Position numbers and translations under genes: made by a program. The notes below the pieces were generated by a model, which was not told the DNA's origin, did not search any database, and was given only the letters and a program-made list of their open reading frames with translations. Source: Segnochrobactrum spirostomi (GTDB lineage Bacteria; Pseudomonadota; Alphaproteobacteria; Rhizobiales; Segnochrobactraceae). From it: a stretch of 64,000 nucleotides of DNA. The stretch covers positions 2,962,501 to 3,026,500 of the forward strand of contig NZ_VWNA01000001.1 in NCBI RefSeq assembly GCF_009600605.1, in the 5' to 3' direction. Below are positions 16,801 to 26,200 of this stretch, one piece after another (the first letter of the stretch is position 1; every line of letters starts with the position of its first letter).

Positions 16801-18009
16801 ATGTCCGCCGTGCCCCCCGCCGCTTTCCTGCCGAACGAGCCCGCCACCGGCCCCCGCGCCGGCATCCGGCCGCAGATCCAGGATCTGCGCACCGAGAACA
16901 TCGCCGAACTCGCGGTGCGGGCGCGCTCGCTCGGCGGCGTCATTCCGCTCTGGTACGGCGAAGGCGACATGGTCACGCCGGCCTTCATCCGCGACGCGGC
17001 CAAGGCGGCGCTCGATGAGGGCAACACCTTCTACATCCCGAACATGCGCGGCATGGGGGCGCTCAACGAGGCGCTCGCGGCCTATCAGAGCCGCGTCCAC
17101 GGCCGGCCGATCGCAATCGAGCGCTCGACGGTGGCGCCCGGCGGCATGCAGGCCTTGCTGCTCGCGCTGGAGCTCACCGTCGATCTCGGCACCAACGTCG
17201 TCTATGTCGAGCCACAATGGCCGAACATCCACAACGCCATCCACCTTGTGGGCGGCGAGCCGCGGCCGGTGCCGCTCGGCTTCGACACCGACTGGCGGCT
17301 CGATCTCGACCGTCTGTTCGCCGCCTGCGACGCCCGCACCCGAGCGATCTTCCTGTCGACGCCCTCGAACCCGACCGGCTGGACCGCGACCCGTGACGAA
17401 TTGCAGGCGCTGATCGATTTCAGCCGCCGCACCGGCATCTGGATCATCTCGGACGAGGTTTACGGTCGGCTCTCCTTCGAAGGCGACGTCGCCCCGTCCG
17501 TGCTCCAGCTCGCCGAGGACGGCGACCGCGTCATGTCGGTCAATTCCTTCTCGAAGGCGTGGGCGATGACCGGCTGGCGGGTCGGCTGGCTGTCGCACCC
17601 GACCGGCGTCGCGGCCGAGCTCGCGGCGATGACGCAATATATCAACAGCGGCACCGCCGGCTTCGTGCAGGCCGGCGCGGCGGCGGCGATCACGCAAGGC
17701 GACGGCCTGATCGCCGAGATCCGCGGACGGGTGAAGGCGGGCCTCGATCTCGCCTACGACAAGCTCGGCCGCATTCCCGGGATCGTGCTGCCGGAGAAGC
17801 CGCGGGGCGGCATGTACGCCTTCTTCCGCCGCGAGGGCGAGCCCGATTCCAAGGCTTTGTGCCGGTCGATCCTGGAGACCGCGCGGGTCGGCCTCGCGCC
17901 CGGCTACCTGTTCGGCACGAGTGCACGGTCGTTCGTGCGGATGTGCGTGTTCCGCGATCTCGGCGAGCTCGAAACGGCGCTCGACCGCATGGTCGCGGCG
18001 ATGGGTTGA
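16801..18009 (+). CDS. PLP-dependent aminotransferase, class I/II
   Basis: A 402-residue fold-type I aminotransferase. It shows the substrate/PLP segment STPSNPTGW, the DEVYGRL aspartate, and the PLP lysine in NSFSKAWAMTGWRVGW. It resembles aspartate/aromatic-type enzymes that exchange an amino group between an amino acid and 2-oxoglutarate. Its substrate may be related to that of the downstream amino-acid ABC transporter and the divergent catabolic operon. The ATG gives a normal family length. Confidence 0.9.
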   Translation: MSAVPPAAFLPNEPATGPRAGIRPQIQDLRTENIAELAVRARSLGGVIPLWYGEGDMVTPAFIRDAAKAALDEGNTFYIPNMRGMGALNEALAAYQSRVHGRPIAIERSTVAPGGMQALLLALELTVDLGTNVVYVEPQWPNIHNAIHLVGGEPRPVPLGFDTDWRLDLDRLFAACDARTRAIFLSTPSNPTGWTATRDELQALIDFSRRTGIWIISDEVYGRLSFEGDVAPSVLQLAEDGDRVMSVNSFSKAWAMTGWRVGWLSHPTGVAAELAAMTQYINSGTAGFVQAGAAAAITQGDGLIAEIRGRVKAGLDLAYDKLGRIPGIVLPEKPRGGMYAFFRREGEPDSKALCRSILETARVGLAPGYLFGTSARSFVRMCVFRDLGELETALDRMVAAMG

Positions 18010-18075
18010 GGCAAGGTTCCGATCCGGCACGAAGACCGGGCGGGGCGACAGCAACAGACAGAGGGGATTTCAGAC

Positions 18076-18888
18076 ATGATCAATCCGACCCGCCGCCTTC
18101 TCGTGGCCGCGGCCGCCGCGCTCGGCCTCGCCGCGCTCGCGGCCCCGGCCCTGCCGGCGCACGCCGAGGAAACCCTGGTCGTCGGCGCCTATCCGGCGAA
18201 CCCGCCCTGGGAGAACAAGACGCCCGACGGCGGCTTCGAAGGGTTCGAAGTCGATCTCGCCAAGGGCATCGCCGAACGGCTCGGCATGAAGATCGAGTTC
18301 CAGGATCTCGGCTTCCAGGCCTTGTTCGCCGCGGTCTCGTCGGGCCGCATCGACATGGCGATCTCGTCGATTTCGATCACCAACGACCGCCTCAAGAACC
18401 AGGCCTTCACCCAGGGCTATTACGACAGCGACATGGCGCTCGTCGCCAACGGCGACACGTCGATGAAGTCGCTCGCCGACGTGAAGGGCAAGACGCTCGG
18501 CGCGATCGCGACCTCCGTCGGCGAGGCCTGGATCAAGACCAACACCGACAAATACGGCATCGCCGAATACAAGTCCTACGACACCCAGCAGAACCTCCTG
18601 CTCGACACCCAGTCGGGCCGCGTCGACGGCGCGGTCGGCGACATCGCGGGCTTTCAGTTCGCCTTCACCAAGATGAAGGGCATGAAGGTGGTCGACGTCA
18701 TCCCGACCGGCGACAAGTTCGGCATCATGCTGCGCAAGGGCTCGCCGCTGCTCGAGAAGGTCAACGACGCCATCAGCGCGATGAAGAAGGACGGCACGCT
18801 CGAGAAGCTGCACGAGAAGTGGCTCGGCGCCCCCGCCGCCCCGACCTCCGCCGTCAACACCGTCCTGCCGATCCCGCAGGCACAGTGA
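18076..18888 (+). CDS. Amino-acid ABC transporter substrate-binding protein
   Basis: A 270-residue periplasmic binding protein (SBP family 3). An N-terminal signal peptide (RRLLVAAAAALGLAALAAP ending AHA-E) is followed by the two-lobed domain, with GFEVDLAKGIAERLG, SGRIDMAISSISITNDR and VDGAVGDIAGF. It delivers a polar or cationic amino acid to the permease encoded at 19354. It lies 66 bases after the aminotransferase and is probably co-transcribed with it. Confidence 0.9.
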   Translation: MINPTRRLLVAAAAALGLAALAAPALPAHAEETLVVGAYPANPPWENKTPDGGFEGFEVDLAKGIAERLGMKIEFQDLGFQALFAAVSSGRIDMAISSISITNDRLKNQAFTQGYYDSDMALVANGDTSMKSLADVKGKTLGAIATSVGEAWIKTNTDKYGIAEYKSYDTQQNLLLDTQSGRVDGAVGDIAGFQFAFTKMKGMKVVDVIPTGDKFGIMLRKGSPLLEKVNDAISAMKKDGTLEKLHEKWLGAPAAPTSAVNTVLPIPQAQ

Positions 18889-18940
18889 AGGCGGGGCCGA
18901 GGCGTATTCTCTCGGCTCTGTGTGTCCCCCCTCTTCCTTC

Positions 18941-19083
18941 GCCCCGCTTGCGGGGAGAAGGTGGCCCGGTAGGGCCGGATGAGGGGCTCTTCGGCGCCGC
19001 CATCCCCCCATAACCCGTTGGGACAGATGAGCTTCCCCTCATCCGCCCCTTCGGGGCACCTTCTCCCCGAACGGGGAGAAGGG
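18941..19083. repeat. REP-like inverted repeat pair
   Basis: Two arms carrying GGGGAGAAGGTGGCCCGG and CACCTTCTCCCCG in opposite orientation, about 50 bases apart. The first arm holds the hairpin GTGGCCCGGTAGGGCC, the second GCCCCTTCGGGGC. A close copy is at 31860-32010. This is a dispersed intergenic repeat type frequent in Hyphomicrobiales. The rest of the 465-base gap (18889-19353) shows no gene. Confidence 0.75.
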
Positions 19084-19353
19084 AAGGCCCGTGAGGCCGA
19101 TCCCTGGCCAAACTGGGCGAAGGAGACGGGCGGATGAATAGACCTGGTGCCCCAGCCTGTCGTCCCCGCCGGTCTAAGCCTTTTCAGGGCGTCGGTGTGC
19201 GCCTCTCCGGGGTCTACGGTGTTTGCCCCACCGCCGTGCGCGGCGGAGACTGAGATCGTGGCTGCGGGGTCCGCGGCTGCCCCCTCGTGATGTTTGCCGG
19301 GCACGGCCCGCCGCCGCGGCGGCGGCCATGCGCGCTATGAAGGCCCGACGCCG

Positions 19354-20028
19354 ATGTCGCTGATCGACACCTTCTTCAATCTCGACGTCTTCCTTCAGGC
19401 GCTGCCGCTCCTCTTGCGCGGCCTCGTCAACACGCTGCTGCTCGGGGTGTGCGCCATCGTGTTCGGCACGGCCGCCGGCGTTGGGGTGTGCCTCGTGCGG
19501 GTCTACGGCCCGAAGCCGCTGCGCCGCCTCGCCATCGGCTACATCGACATCCTGCGCGCGGTGCCGATGCTCGTCGTGCTGATCCTGATCTATTATGCGC
19601 TGCCCTTCGTCGGCATCCGCCTCTCCTCGTTCGTCTCGGCCGCCCTGGCGATGGCGATCGTGCTTGCCGCCTACACGGCGGAGGTGCTGCGCGCCGGGCT
19701 CGAAAGCATCGGCAAGGGCCAATTCGAGGCCGCCGCCGCGCTCGGCATTCCCTTCCTCGTGACGCTGCGCAAGGTGATCCTGCCCCAGGCGCTGCGCATC
19801 GTGATCCCGCCGCAGACCTCGAACTGCGTCTCGGTGTTCAAGGACACCTCGCTCGCCTCGGTGGTGGCGATGCCCGACCTCCTCAAGCAGGCGACCGACG
19901 CCCAGGCGATGATGGCGAACCCGACGCCCCTGATCGGCGCGGCGTTGCTCTACCTCGCCTTCCTGTGGCCCCTCGTCCGCCTCGTCGCCGCCCTCGAACG
20001 CCGCAGCCGCGCCGGCTACGAGCGCTGA
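19354..20028 (+). CDS. Amino-acid ABC transporter permease
   Basis: A 224-residue inner-membrane permease of the His/Glu/Gln/Arg/opine family, with about five transmembrane helices and the EAA loop GKGQFEAAAALGIPFLVTLRKVILPQALR that contacts the ATPase. It should work with the binding protein at 18076. No ATP-binding subunit is encoded in the window, so one must be elsewhere or shared. The ATG selected places the first helix normally; upstream starts add an unlikely Arg-rich extension. Confidence 0.9.
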   Translation: MSLIDTFFNLDVFLQALPLLLRGLVNTLLLGVCAIVFGTAAGVGVCLVRVYGPKPLRRLAIGYIDILRAVPMLVVLILIYYALPFVGIRLSSFVSAALAMAIVLAAYTAEVLRAGLESIGKGQFEAAAALGIPFLVTLRKVILPQALRIVIPPQTSNCVSVFKDTSLASVVAMPDLLKQATDAQAMMANPTPLIGAALLYLAFLWPLVRLVAALERRSRAGYER

Positions 20029-20116
20029 GGCGGGGGCTGCGGCGGTGGCGGCCCTTGCCTCTCCGCGCCGGCGGCCTTAGCTCTCAGGGCGCGGGGCCCG
20101 GACGGGAGGGAGCGCC

Positions 20117-21216
20117 ATGCCGATCACCCTATCGAGTTTCGACGTCGCCCTGATCGTTCTCCTGATCCTCGTCGTCGGGGTCGTCTTCGCCGGCGTGAAG
20201 ACCGTGCCCCAGGGCATGAACTTCACCATCGAGCGGTTCGGGCGCTATCTGCGCACCCTGTCGCCGGGGCTCAACCTCATCATTCCCTTCGTCGACCGCA
20301 TCGGCGCGCGCATCAACATGCGCGAGCGCTTTCTCGACGTGCCGGAGCAGGAGGTCATCACCCGCGACAACGCGATGGTGACGGTCGACGGCATCACCTT
20401 CTATCAGATCGTCGACGCCGCGCAGGCGGCCTACGAGGTCTCAAACCTCGAAGGCGCGCTCCTCAACCTCACCATGACCAACATCCGCACCGTCATGGGC
20501 TCGATGGACCTCGATCAGCTCCTCTCGAACCGCGACGAGATCAACACGAAGCTCCTGCACGTCGTCGATGCCGCGAGCGGCCCGTGGGGCGTCAAGATCA
20601 CCCGCATCGAGATCAAGAACATCAACCCGCCGCGCAATCTGGTCGACGCGATGGCGCGCCAGATGAAGGCCGAGCGGGAGAAGCGGGCGATCGTGCTCGA
20701 AGCCGAGGGCGCCCGGCAGGCCCAGGTGCTCAAGGCGGAAGGCCTCAAGCAATCCCAGATCCTGGAGGCCGAGGGCCGCCGCGAGGCCGCCTACCGCGAC
20801 GCCGAGGCGCGCGAGCGCTCGGCCGAGGCCGAGGCGAAGGCGACCGAGATGGTGAGCGTCGCGATCGCCGCAGGCGATCTCCAGGCCATCAATTATTTCG
20901 TCGCGACCCGCTATGTGGACATGCTGGGGCGCATCGCCACGGCGCCCAACCAGAAGACGCTGATCCTGCCGCTCGAGGCGACCTCGGTACTCGGCTCGCT
21001 GTCCGGCATCGCCGAGATCGCCCGCGAGGCGTTCGGCGGCGACGCGTCGCGGCCCCGCCCGCCGGGGCGTCCGAGTTCCGTGCCGTCGGCCGGGGTGCGC
21101 ACGGCGGCCTCGTCCTCGGTGCCGACGGTCGGGGCATCGGATGCGGGGTCTTCGGGGCGGGTGCTTCGGGTGTCTGGTCGTCCGGCGCCGCGAGCGCCGG
21201 CTCGGACGAGCACTGA
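20117..21216 (+). CDS. SPFH/band-7 (QmcA-like stomatin) protein, apparent 3' frameshift
   Basis: An N-terminal helix (VALIVLLILVVGVVFAG) is followed by the SPFH domain (PQGMNFTIERFGRYL to about residue 200) and a coiled coil (AEREKRAIVLEAEGARQAQV), typical of QmcA-type membrane-microdomain proteins. The frame then stays open to 22432, passing antisense-free through nfeD in another frame and running in phase into the GDSL hydrolase. A one-base addition in the G4 run at 21154-21157 would end the protein at 21216 with ...WSSGAASAGSDEH, 26 bases before nfeD. The end given here assumes that shift. It forms a pair with NfeD. Confidence 0.8.
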
Positions 21217-21242
21217 GCGGCGCGGGACAAGGCGAGCGGGTC

Positions 21243-21755
21243 ATGACGGGCGGCTTCATCCTGACGATCGGCGAGGCGCTCGGCGCCTGGACCTGGGTCG
21301 TCGCGGGGCTCGTGCTGCTCGTCGCCGAGTTGCTGGCGCCCGGCGCCTTTCTGCTCTGGTTCGGCATCGCCGCGATCCTGACAGGGCTCCTCGCGGTCGC
21401 GGCCGGATGGCTCGCGCCGGCTCTCTTCGCTCCCGTGATCTCCTGGCAGGGCGAGCTCGTCGTCTTCCTCGTTCTCGCCGTGATCGCGGTCGCGATCGGC
21501 CGCCGCGTCATGGGCGGCCCCGGCCGGCGGCGGGCGGAGGCCGATCCGCGGCTCAACAGACGCGCCGAGAGCCTCGTCGGCCGCGAGGCGGTGCTCGTCG
21601 AGCCGCTGTCGGGCGGCGAGGGCCGCGCCCGCATCGACGACAGCGTGTGGCGGGTCGGCGGGCCGGATCTCCCGGCCGGCGCCCGTGTGCGCATCGTCGC
21701 CGCGCACGGCACCCGGCTCGAGGTCCATCCGGTTTCCCCGCCCTCCGCGCCGTGA
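21243..21755 (+). CDS. NfeD-family membrane protein
   Basis: A 170-residue short NfeD protein: two or three transmembrane helices (WVVAGLVLLVAELLAPGAFLL; LVVFLVLAVIAVAIGRR) and a C-terminal OB-fold (about residues 95-165, SLVGREAVL...GRARIDDSVWRV). NfeD proteins partner with SPFH proteins in membrane quality control, and the SPFH gene lies directly upstream. GGCGAGCGG precedes the ATG. Confidence 0.88.
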   Translation: MTGGFILTIGEALGAWTWVVAGLVLLVAELLAPGAFLLWFGIAAILTGLLAVAAGWLAPALFAPVISWQGELVVFLVLAVIAVAIGRRVMGGPGRRRAEADPRLNRRAESLVGREAVLVEPLSGGEGRARIDDSVWRVGGPDLPAGARVRIVAAHGTRLEVHPVSPPSAP

Positions 21756-21796
21756 CCCGCGCGGCGCCTGTCCCGTCCCAACAAGAGGTCCAGAGG

Positions 21797-22432
21797 ATGA
21801 AGACCCTGCTCTGCTTCGGCGATTCCAACACCTGGGGCCACGCCACGGAGCCGCGGCCGGACGGCCGCTACGCGCCGCACGAGCGCTGGCCGGGGATCGT
21901 CCGCGCGCGGCTCGCGCCGGATTGGACGATCGTGGAGGAGGGGCTGCCCGGCCGCACGACCGTTTGCGACGACCCGATCGAGGGCGCGCACATGAACGGC
22001 CAGCGTTATCTCCACGCCTGCCTGCGCAGCCACCGGCCGATCGACGCCATGGTGATCATGCTCGGCTCCAACAATCTCAAGGCGCGCTTCGGCCTCTCCG
22101 CCTTCGACATCGCCGAATCCGTGGCGACCCTGATCGCCGATATTCCCCGTGCCCTCGCGGGACCCGGCGGCGCGACACCGGCGATCCTGATCGTCTGCCC
22201 GCCGCCCCTCACCGGCATGGACGGACGCTACGCGGCGATGTTCGCGGGCGGCCACGCCAAGTCGATCGAGATGCCGCGCTTCTATGCGGAAGTCGCCGAG
22301 CGCGTCGGGGCCCGCTTCCTCGATGCCGGGACGATCATCCGTTCGAGCGACGTCGACGGCCTTCACCTCGATCCGGACGCCCACGCGGTGCTCGGCGGTG
22401 CGATCGCGGACATCGTCGCGACGATGGCGTGA
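21797..22432 (+). CDS. SGNH/GDSL-type hydrolase (arylesterase-like)
   Basis: A 211-residue serine hydrolase with block I CFGDSNTWG (nucleophilic Ser), block III GSNNLK (oxyanion Asn) and block V DGLHLDPDAH (Asp and His of the triad). Members hydrolyse aryl esters, acyl groups or thioesters; arylesterase-like is the nearest recognisable class. The GAGG before the ATG and normal length support this start. Its frame is continuous with that of the SPFH gene upstream, which is probably an artefact of the frameshift described there. Confidence 0.88.
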   Translation: MKTLLCFGDSNTWGHATEPRPDGRYAPHERWPGIVRARLAPDWTIVEEGLPGRTTVCDDPIEGAHMNGQRYLHACLRSHRPIDAMVIMLGSNNLKARFGLSAFDIAESVATLIADIPRALAGPGGATPAILIVCPPPLTGMDGRYAAMFAGGHAKSIEMPRFYAEVAERVGARFLDAGTIIRSSDVDGLHLDPDAHAVLGGAIADIVATMA

Positions 22433-22469
22433 GGGGGGCTGAACGTTCGGCGCGTCTCGTTCGCTGCCG

Positions 22470-22634
22470 ACCCCACCCCGGCGCTGCGCGCCATCCCTCC
22501 CCCTGGCAGGGGAGAGGTAAAGGGTGTGATTTTCCGATATGTTGGCGTTTGATCGGTGCTGCGGACCGAAGCCGTAGAAGTCCCGCCCCTGCCGGGGGAG
22601 GGACAGACCGGCGAAGCCGGTCAGGGTGGGGTGG
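22470..22634. repeat. Long imperfect inverted repeat
   Basis: Arms ACCCCACCCC...TCCCTCCCCCTGGCAGGGG and CCCCTGCCGGGGGAGGGA...GGGTGGGGTGGG flank an AT-richer centre with GATTTTCCGATATG. This is a second REP-like family, distinct from those at 18941 and 31860. It fills the 244-base gap between the GDSL hydrolase and the membrane protein gene. Confidence 0.65.
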
Positions 22635-22676
22635 GTGCCGCGCGGCGCCGTGCCGGAACGAGAGGACGAGGGCGAC

Positions 22677-23207
22677 ATGAGCGAGAATCTGCACGGCCGG
22701 ATGGGAAGCTTCTGGCTCTCGGAGCTCCCTTACATCGTGATGCTGATCCTCGTGCTCGTCGGGATTGCGATCACGAGCCTCGTTCCGGGCTGGACCGCCG
22801 GCTATTGGCAGCTCATCACGGTGGCGTTCGCCGCCATCGCGATCGCCAGCGAATGGCCGCGGCTCGAGACCGACAGCCGATGGTGGCGCCTCGTCCTCGT
22901 GCAGGTGCTGCACTGGGGCGCGATCTTCCTCGCGATGCGGGTGCTGTTTCTGCCCCATGTCGCTCAGATGCTGAACAGCGATTCGATCGGGCTTGCCGTT
23001 CTGGGGCTCCTCGCGCTCGGGACCCTGCTCGACGGCATTCATCTCGCCTCGTGGCCGATCGCGGTGGTCGGCGTGCTGCTCGGGCTCTCCGTGCCGGCGA
23101 TCGCCTGGCTCGATCAGGCGACGGTGATGATCACCGTGATCGCGCTCGCCCTCATCGCCGCCGGCGGCAGCTACATCTGGTATCGCCGCGGCGGCCGCTT
23201 CGGCTGA
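22677..23207 (+). CDS. Integral membrane protein of unknown function
   Basis: A 176-residue protein with about five hydrophobic helices (YIVMLILVLVGIAITSLV; YWQLITVAFAAIAIA; LVLVQVLHWGAIFLAMRVLF; GLAVLGLLALGTLLDGI; VMITVIALALIAAGGSYIW). No catalytic or family motif is recognised. A GAGGACGAGGGCGAC stretch precedes the ATG. It is convergent with the autotransporter gene, with only 19 bases between the stops. Confidence 0.75.
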   Translation: MSENLHGRMGSFWLSELPYIVMLILVLVGIAITSLVPGWTAGYWQLITVAFAAIAIASEWPRLETDSRWWRLVLVQVLHWGAIFLAMRVLFLPHVAQMLNSDSIGLAVLGLLALGTLLDGIHLASWPIAVVGVLLGLSVPAIAWLDQATVMITVIALALIAAGGSYIWYRRGGRFG

Positions 23208-23226
23208 GCCTTCCCCGGACGGCGGA

Positions 23227-26200
23227 TCACCAGCGATAGGTGAGCCCCAGATTGCCGGACCAGCCGTTTAGGGTGGTCGAGCCGAGCCCGAACTGGTAGC
23301 CGCCGCTGCCGTAGAGGCGCCAGACGTCGGCGGCGGACGCCAGCGTGACGCCGCCCTGGACCTCGGCCCAGGTGCCGTTGGACGACGTCTCGAGGCTTTC
23401 CCCGCCCGAGGAGACGGCGCTGTCGCCGCCGAAGCCGTGCCAGAGATTGGCGCGGATCCAGGGCTTGAGGAGCGCGGTCTCCGACAGGGTGGTGGTGCGT
23501 TCGGCGAGCACGCCGAAGCGCGCCGTCCAAGTGCTGAAATCCGGGAACGAAATCGAGGCGACGCCGTCGTTCGCCGCCGACAGCGCGACAGTCTGATGGA
23601 TGATCTGGGCCTGCGGCGCGATCGTGGTGCCGGCCATGTCGAACGGTGCCGCGGCTTCGAGCGAGGCGGTCAAGGTGTGGCCCGAGGTCGAGAGGCCGGC
23701 ATCGGCGTTCGTCGAGGCGCTCGCATCGTCGAGCCAGGCATATTGCAGCCGCCCGTCGAGATACCAGCCGCCCGGCCCGACATGGGTGATGGACGCCCCG
23801 ACGAACGGCGCGTCGAAGGAGAGGGTGCCGGCGGAGCCGAGCTTCGACGAGGCATCCGCGGTCGCCCGCCCATAGCCGGCCGAGAGGCCGACGATGTCCT
23901 GCTGGCCCTCGCCCCAGACCGAGCGGAGGAGATCGATGCCGCTCTCGAAGCCCCACAGGGTGGCATTGGCGCCGCTGTCGATGGCATCGCCGGACCGCGT
24001 CCGTGTCGTCTGACCGAACACGCGGCCCCAGGCCGCCGGCTTCTGCCAGCCGGCATCCGCGAGCGCCGGCGGGCCGCCGCGATCGAGATAGGTGCCGATC
24101 GCCGCAAGGCCGTAGGCCGCGGCGACTTGGGGCAGGGCGGCGTAGGTCGCGATCTCGGGCCGGTAGGAGGATTGTAGGTACCAGCTCTGCGCGCTGCCCG
24201 TGGAAACGGTCGCGAGCTGATATTGGAAGAGGCCCACGCGCAGCCTGTCCGCAAGCGTGAACGCCGCTCCGGCGGTGTCGGCGCCTTGGGAGGCTTCGAC
24301 GACCAGGATGCCGTTGCCAGTCGTCAGCGCGCCGGTGCCGCCGACATTGGTGACCGCGAGCGTGGTGCTGCCGCTCGCGGTCCCGGTGACGACCAGCCTG
24401 TCCGTCGCCGAGCCCGATCCGCCGAGCACCGTCTCGATCGCGAGCGTGCCGCCGTTGCCCGCATAGGTGCCGACCGTGAGCACGGTACCGGGGCCGCCCG
24501 AAAGGGCGACGCGCCCGGCATTGGCGAGGCTCCCGATGGTCGAGGCACCCGGCACGGTCCACGTGCTCGCCGCATCGAGAGAGACGGAGCGCGCGCCGCT
24601 CGCGGTGCCGGTCCAGGTGGAGCTCGCCAGCGTCACGTCGGTGCCGCCGGTCGCCTGCGGGTTGGTGTCGGAGAGGGCGCCGGTGACATTGCTGCCGTCG
24701 GTGAGCGAAAGCGCGAGGGTGCCGTCGAGGCCGTCGCTGAGCCGGGTGACGGCGACGAAGGTGCCGGATGCGCTCGACGCCGTGACGCCCGAGAGGGCGA
24801 GCGTCGCCGTCTGGCCGGCCTGCGAGAAGGTGACGTCGGCAACCGGCCCGCTCGCCGCCACGGTGCCGTTCGCGAGCGAGACCTGGGCGCCGTCGGTGAT
24901 GGCGAGCGCCGGGCCGCTGGTCGTCGTGATCGCGAGGCCGTCGCCGGAGAAGGTGCTGATGCCGTCGATGCCGAGGGCCGCCACCGAAGCGCCGCCGGCT
25001 TGGATCGAGCCGCCCGTCAGCGCCACGTTGGCGCCGCCGGTCACGGAGATCGCGTAGGCGCCGCTCCCCGTCGTCGTGACATTGGCGCTGCCGGAGATCG
25101 CGCTGCCGTAGCCGTCGGCATGAAGGCCGTCGGCGTTCGTGCCCGAGGTCGTGATGGAGGCGTCGTCGAGGGCGATGGTGCCGCCGAGCACGGCGGCCGC
25201 GCCGTAGGAGTCCGTGCCGCTCGTCGTCACCGCGGCAGAGCCGGAGAGGCGGCTGCCGGTGCCGGCGGCGCGCACGCCGGCCGCATCCGTGCCGGTCGTC
25301 GCGATGGCGGCGCCGGTGAGTGTGATCGCGCCGCCCGCCGTCGCATTCGCGCCGTGCGCTTGGTAGCCCGAGGTCGACACGGCGGCCGAGGCTTCGAGGC
25401 TGCTGCCGTTGCCGTTGGCGTGGAGGCCGTCGGCATAGTCGCCGGAGGTCGTGACCGCCCCGGCGGTGAGCCGGATCGCGCCGCCCGACCCTGCGTCCGC
25501 GCCGTAAGAGCCGGTGCCCTGGGTCTCGAGGTCCGCGCCGCTCAGGATGAAGCTGCCGTCGCCGCTCGACGCGAGGGCGTGGGAGCCGTCGCCGAGCGTG
25601 TAGACCTTGCCGGTCGAGAGATCGATGATCGCCCCGCCAGTCGCGAGCGCGCCGTCCGCACCGTTGCCCTCGGTCGAGAGATTGGCCGCGCTCGTCCCCC
25701 GCGAGCCGAGGCCGGCGACATAGAGGGCGTGGCTGCCGTCGCCTTTGGTCAGCACGCTGCCGCTCGCGAGCGACACCGATCCCCCGCTGTCGGCCATCGC
25801 GCCGTGGGCACCGCCACCTTCGGTGACGATGTCGGCGGAGGACGTGATCGCGCTGCCGCTGTTCTTGGCGAGCGCGCCGATCGCGCCGTCGCCGCGGGTC
25901 GAGACGCTCGCGCCGGGATCGAGGGTGATGGTGCCGCCGTCCTCGGCGAACGCACCGTAGGCGGCGCTGCCGGTGGTCGACACGCTGCCGGCGGTCGACA
26001 GGGTTGTGCCCGTCCCGGCCGCGCGCACACCGTGGGAGCCGGCTCCGCTCGTCGAAATCGAGCCACCGTCGAGCGTGATGGCGGCCCCGCCCGAGGCGTT
26101 GGCGCCGATCGCATTGTCTCCGCTCGTCGTCGCCTGGACCGTGCCGCGGATCTCGCTGCCGTCGCCGTCGGCGGACAGCGCATTGGCGCCGGTGCCGCTC

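Noticed and set aside
18889-19353. Small genes in the gap between binding protein and permease
   Set aside because: Frames cover REP-like inverted repeats and lack ribosome-binding sites.
20117-22432. A genuine SPFH-GDSL fusion protein of 771 residues
   Set aside because: It would require translating nfeD out of frame as a linker; a one-base shift explains it better.
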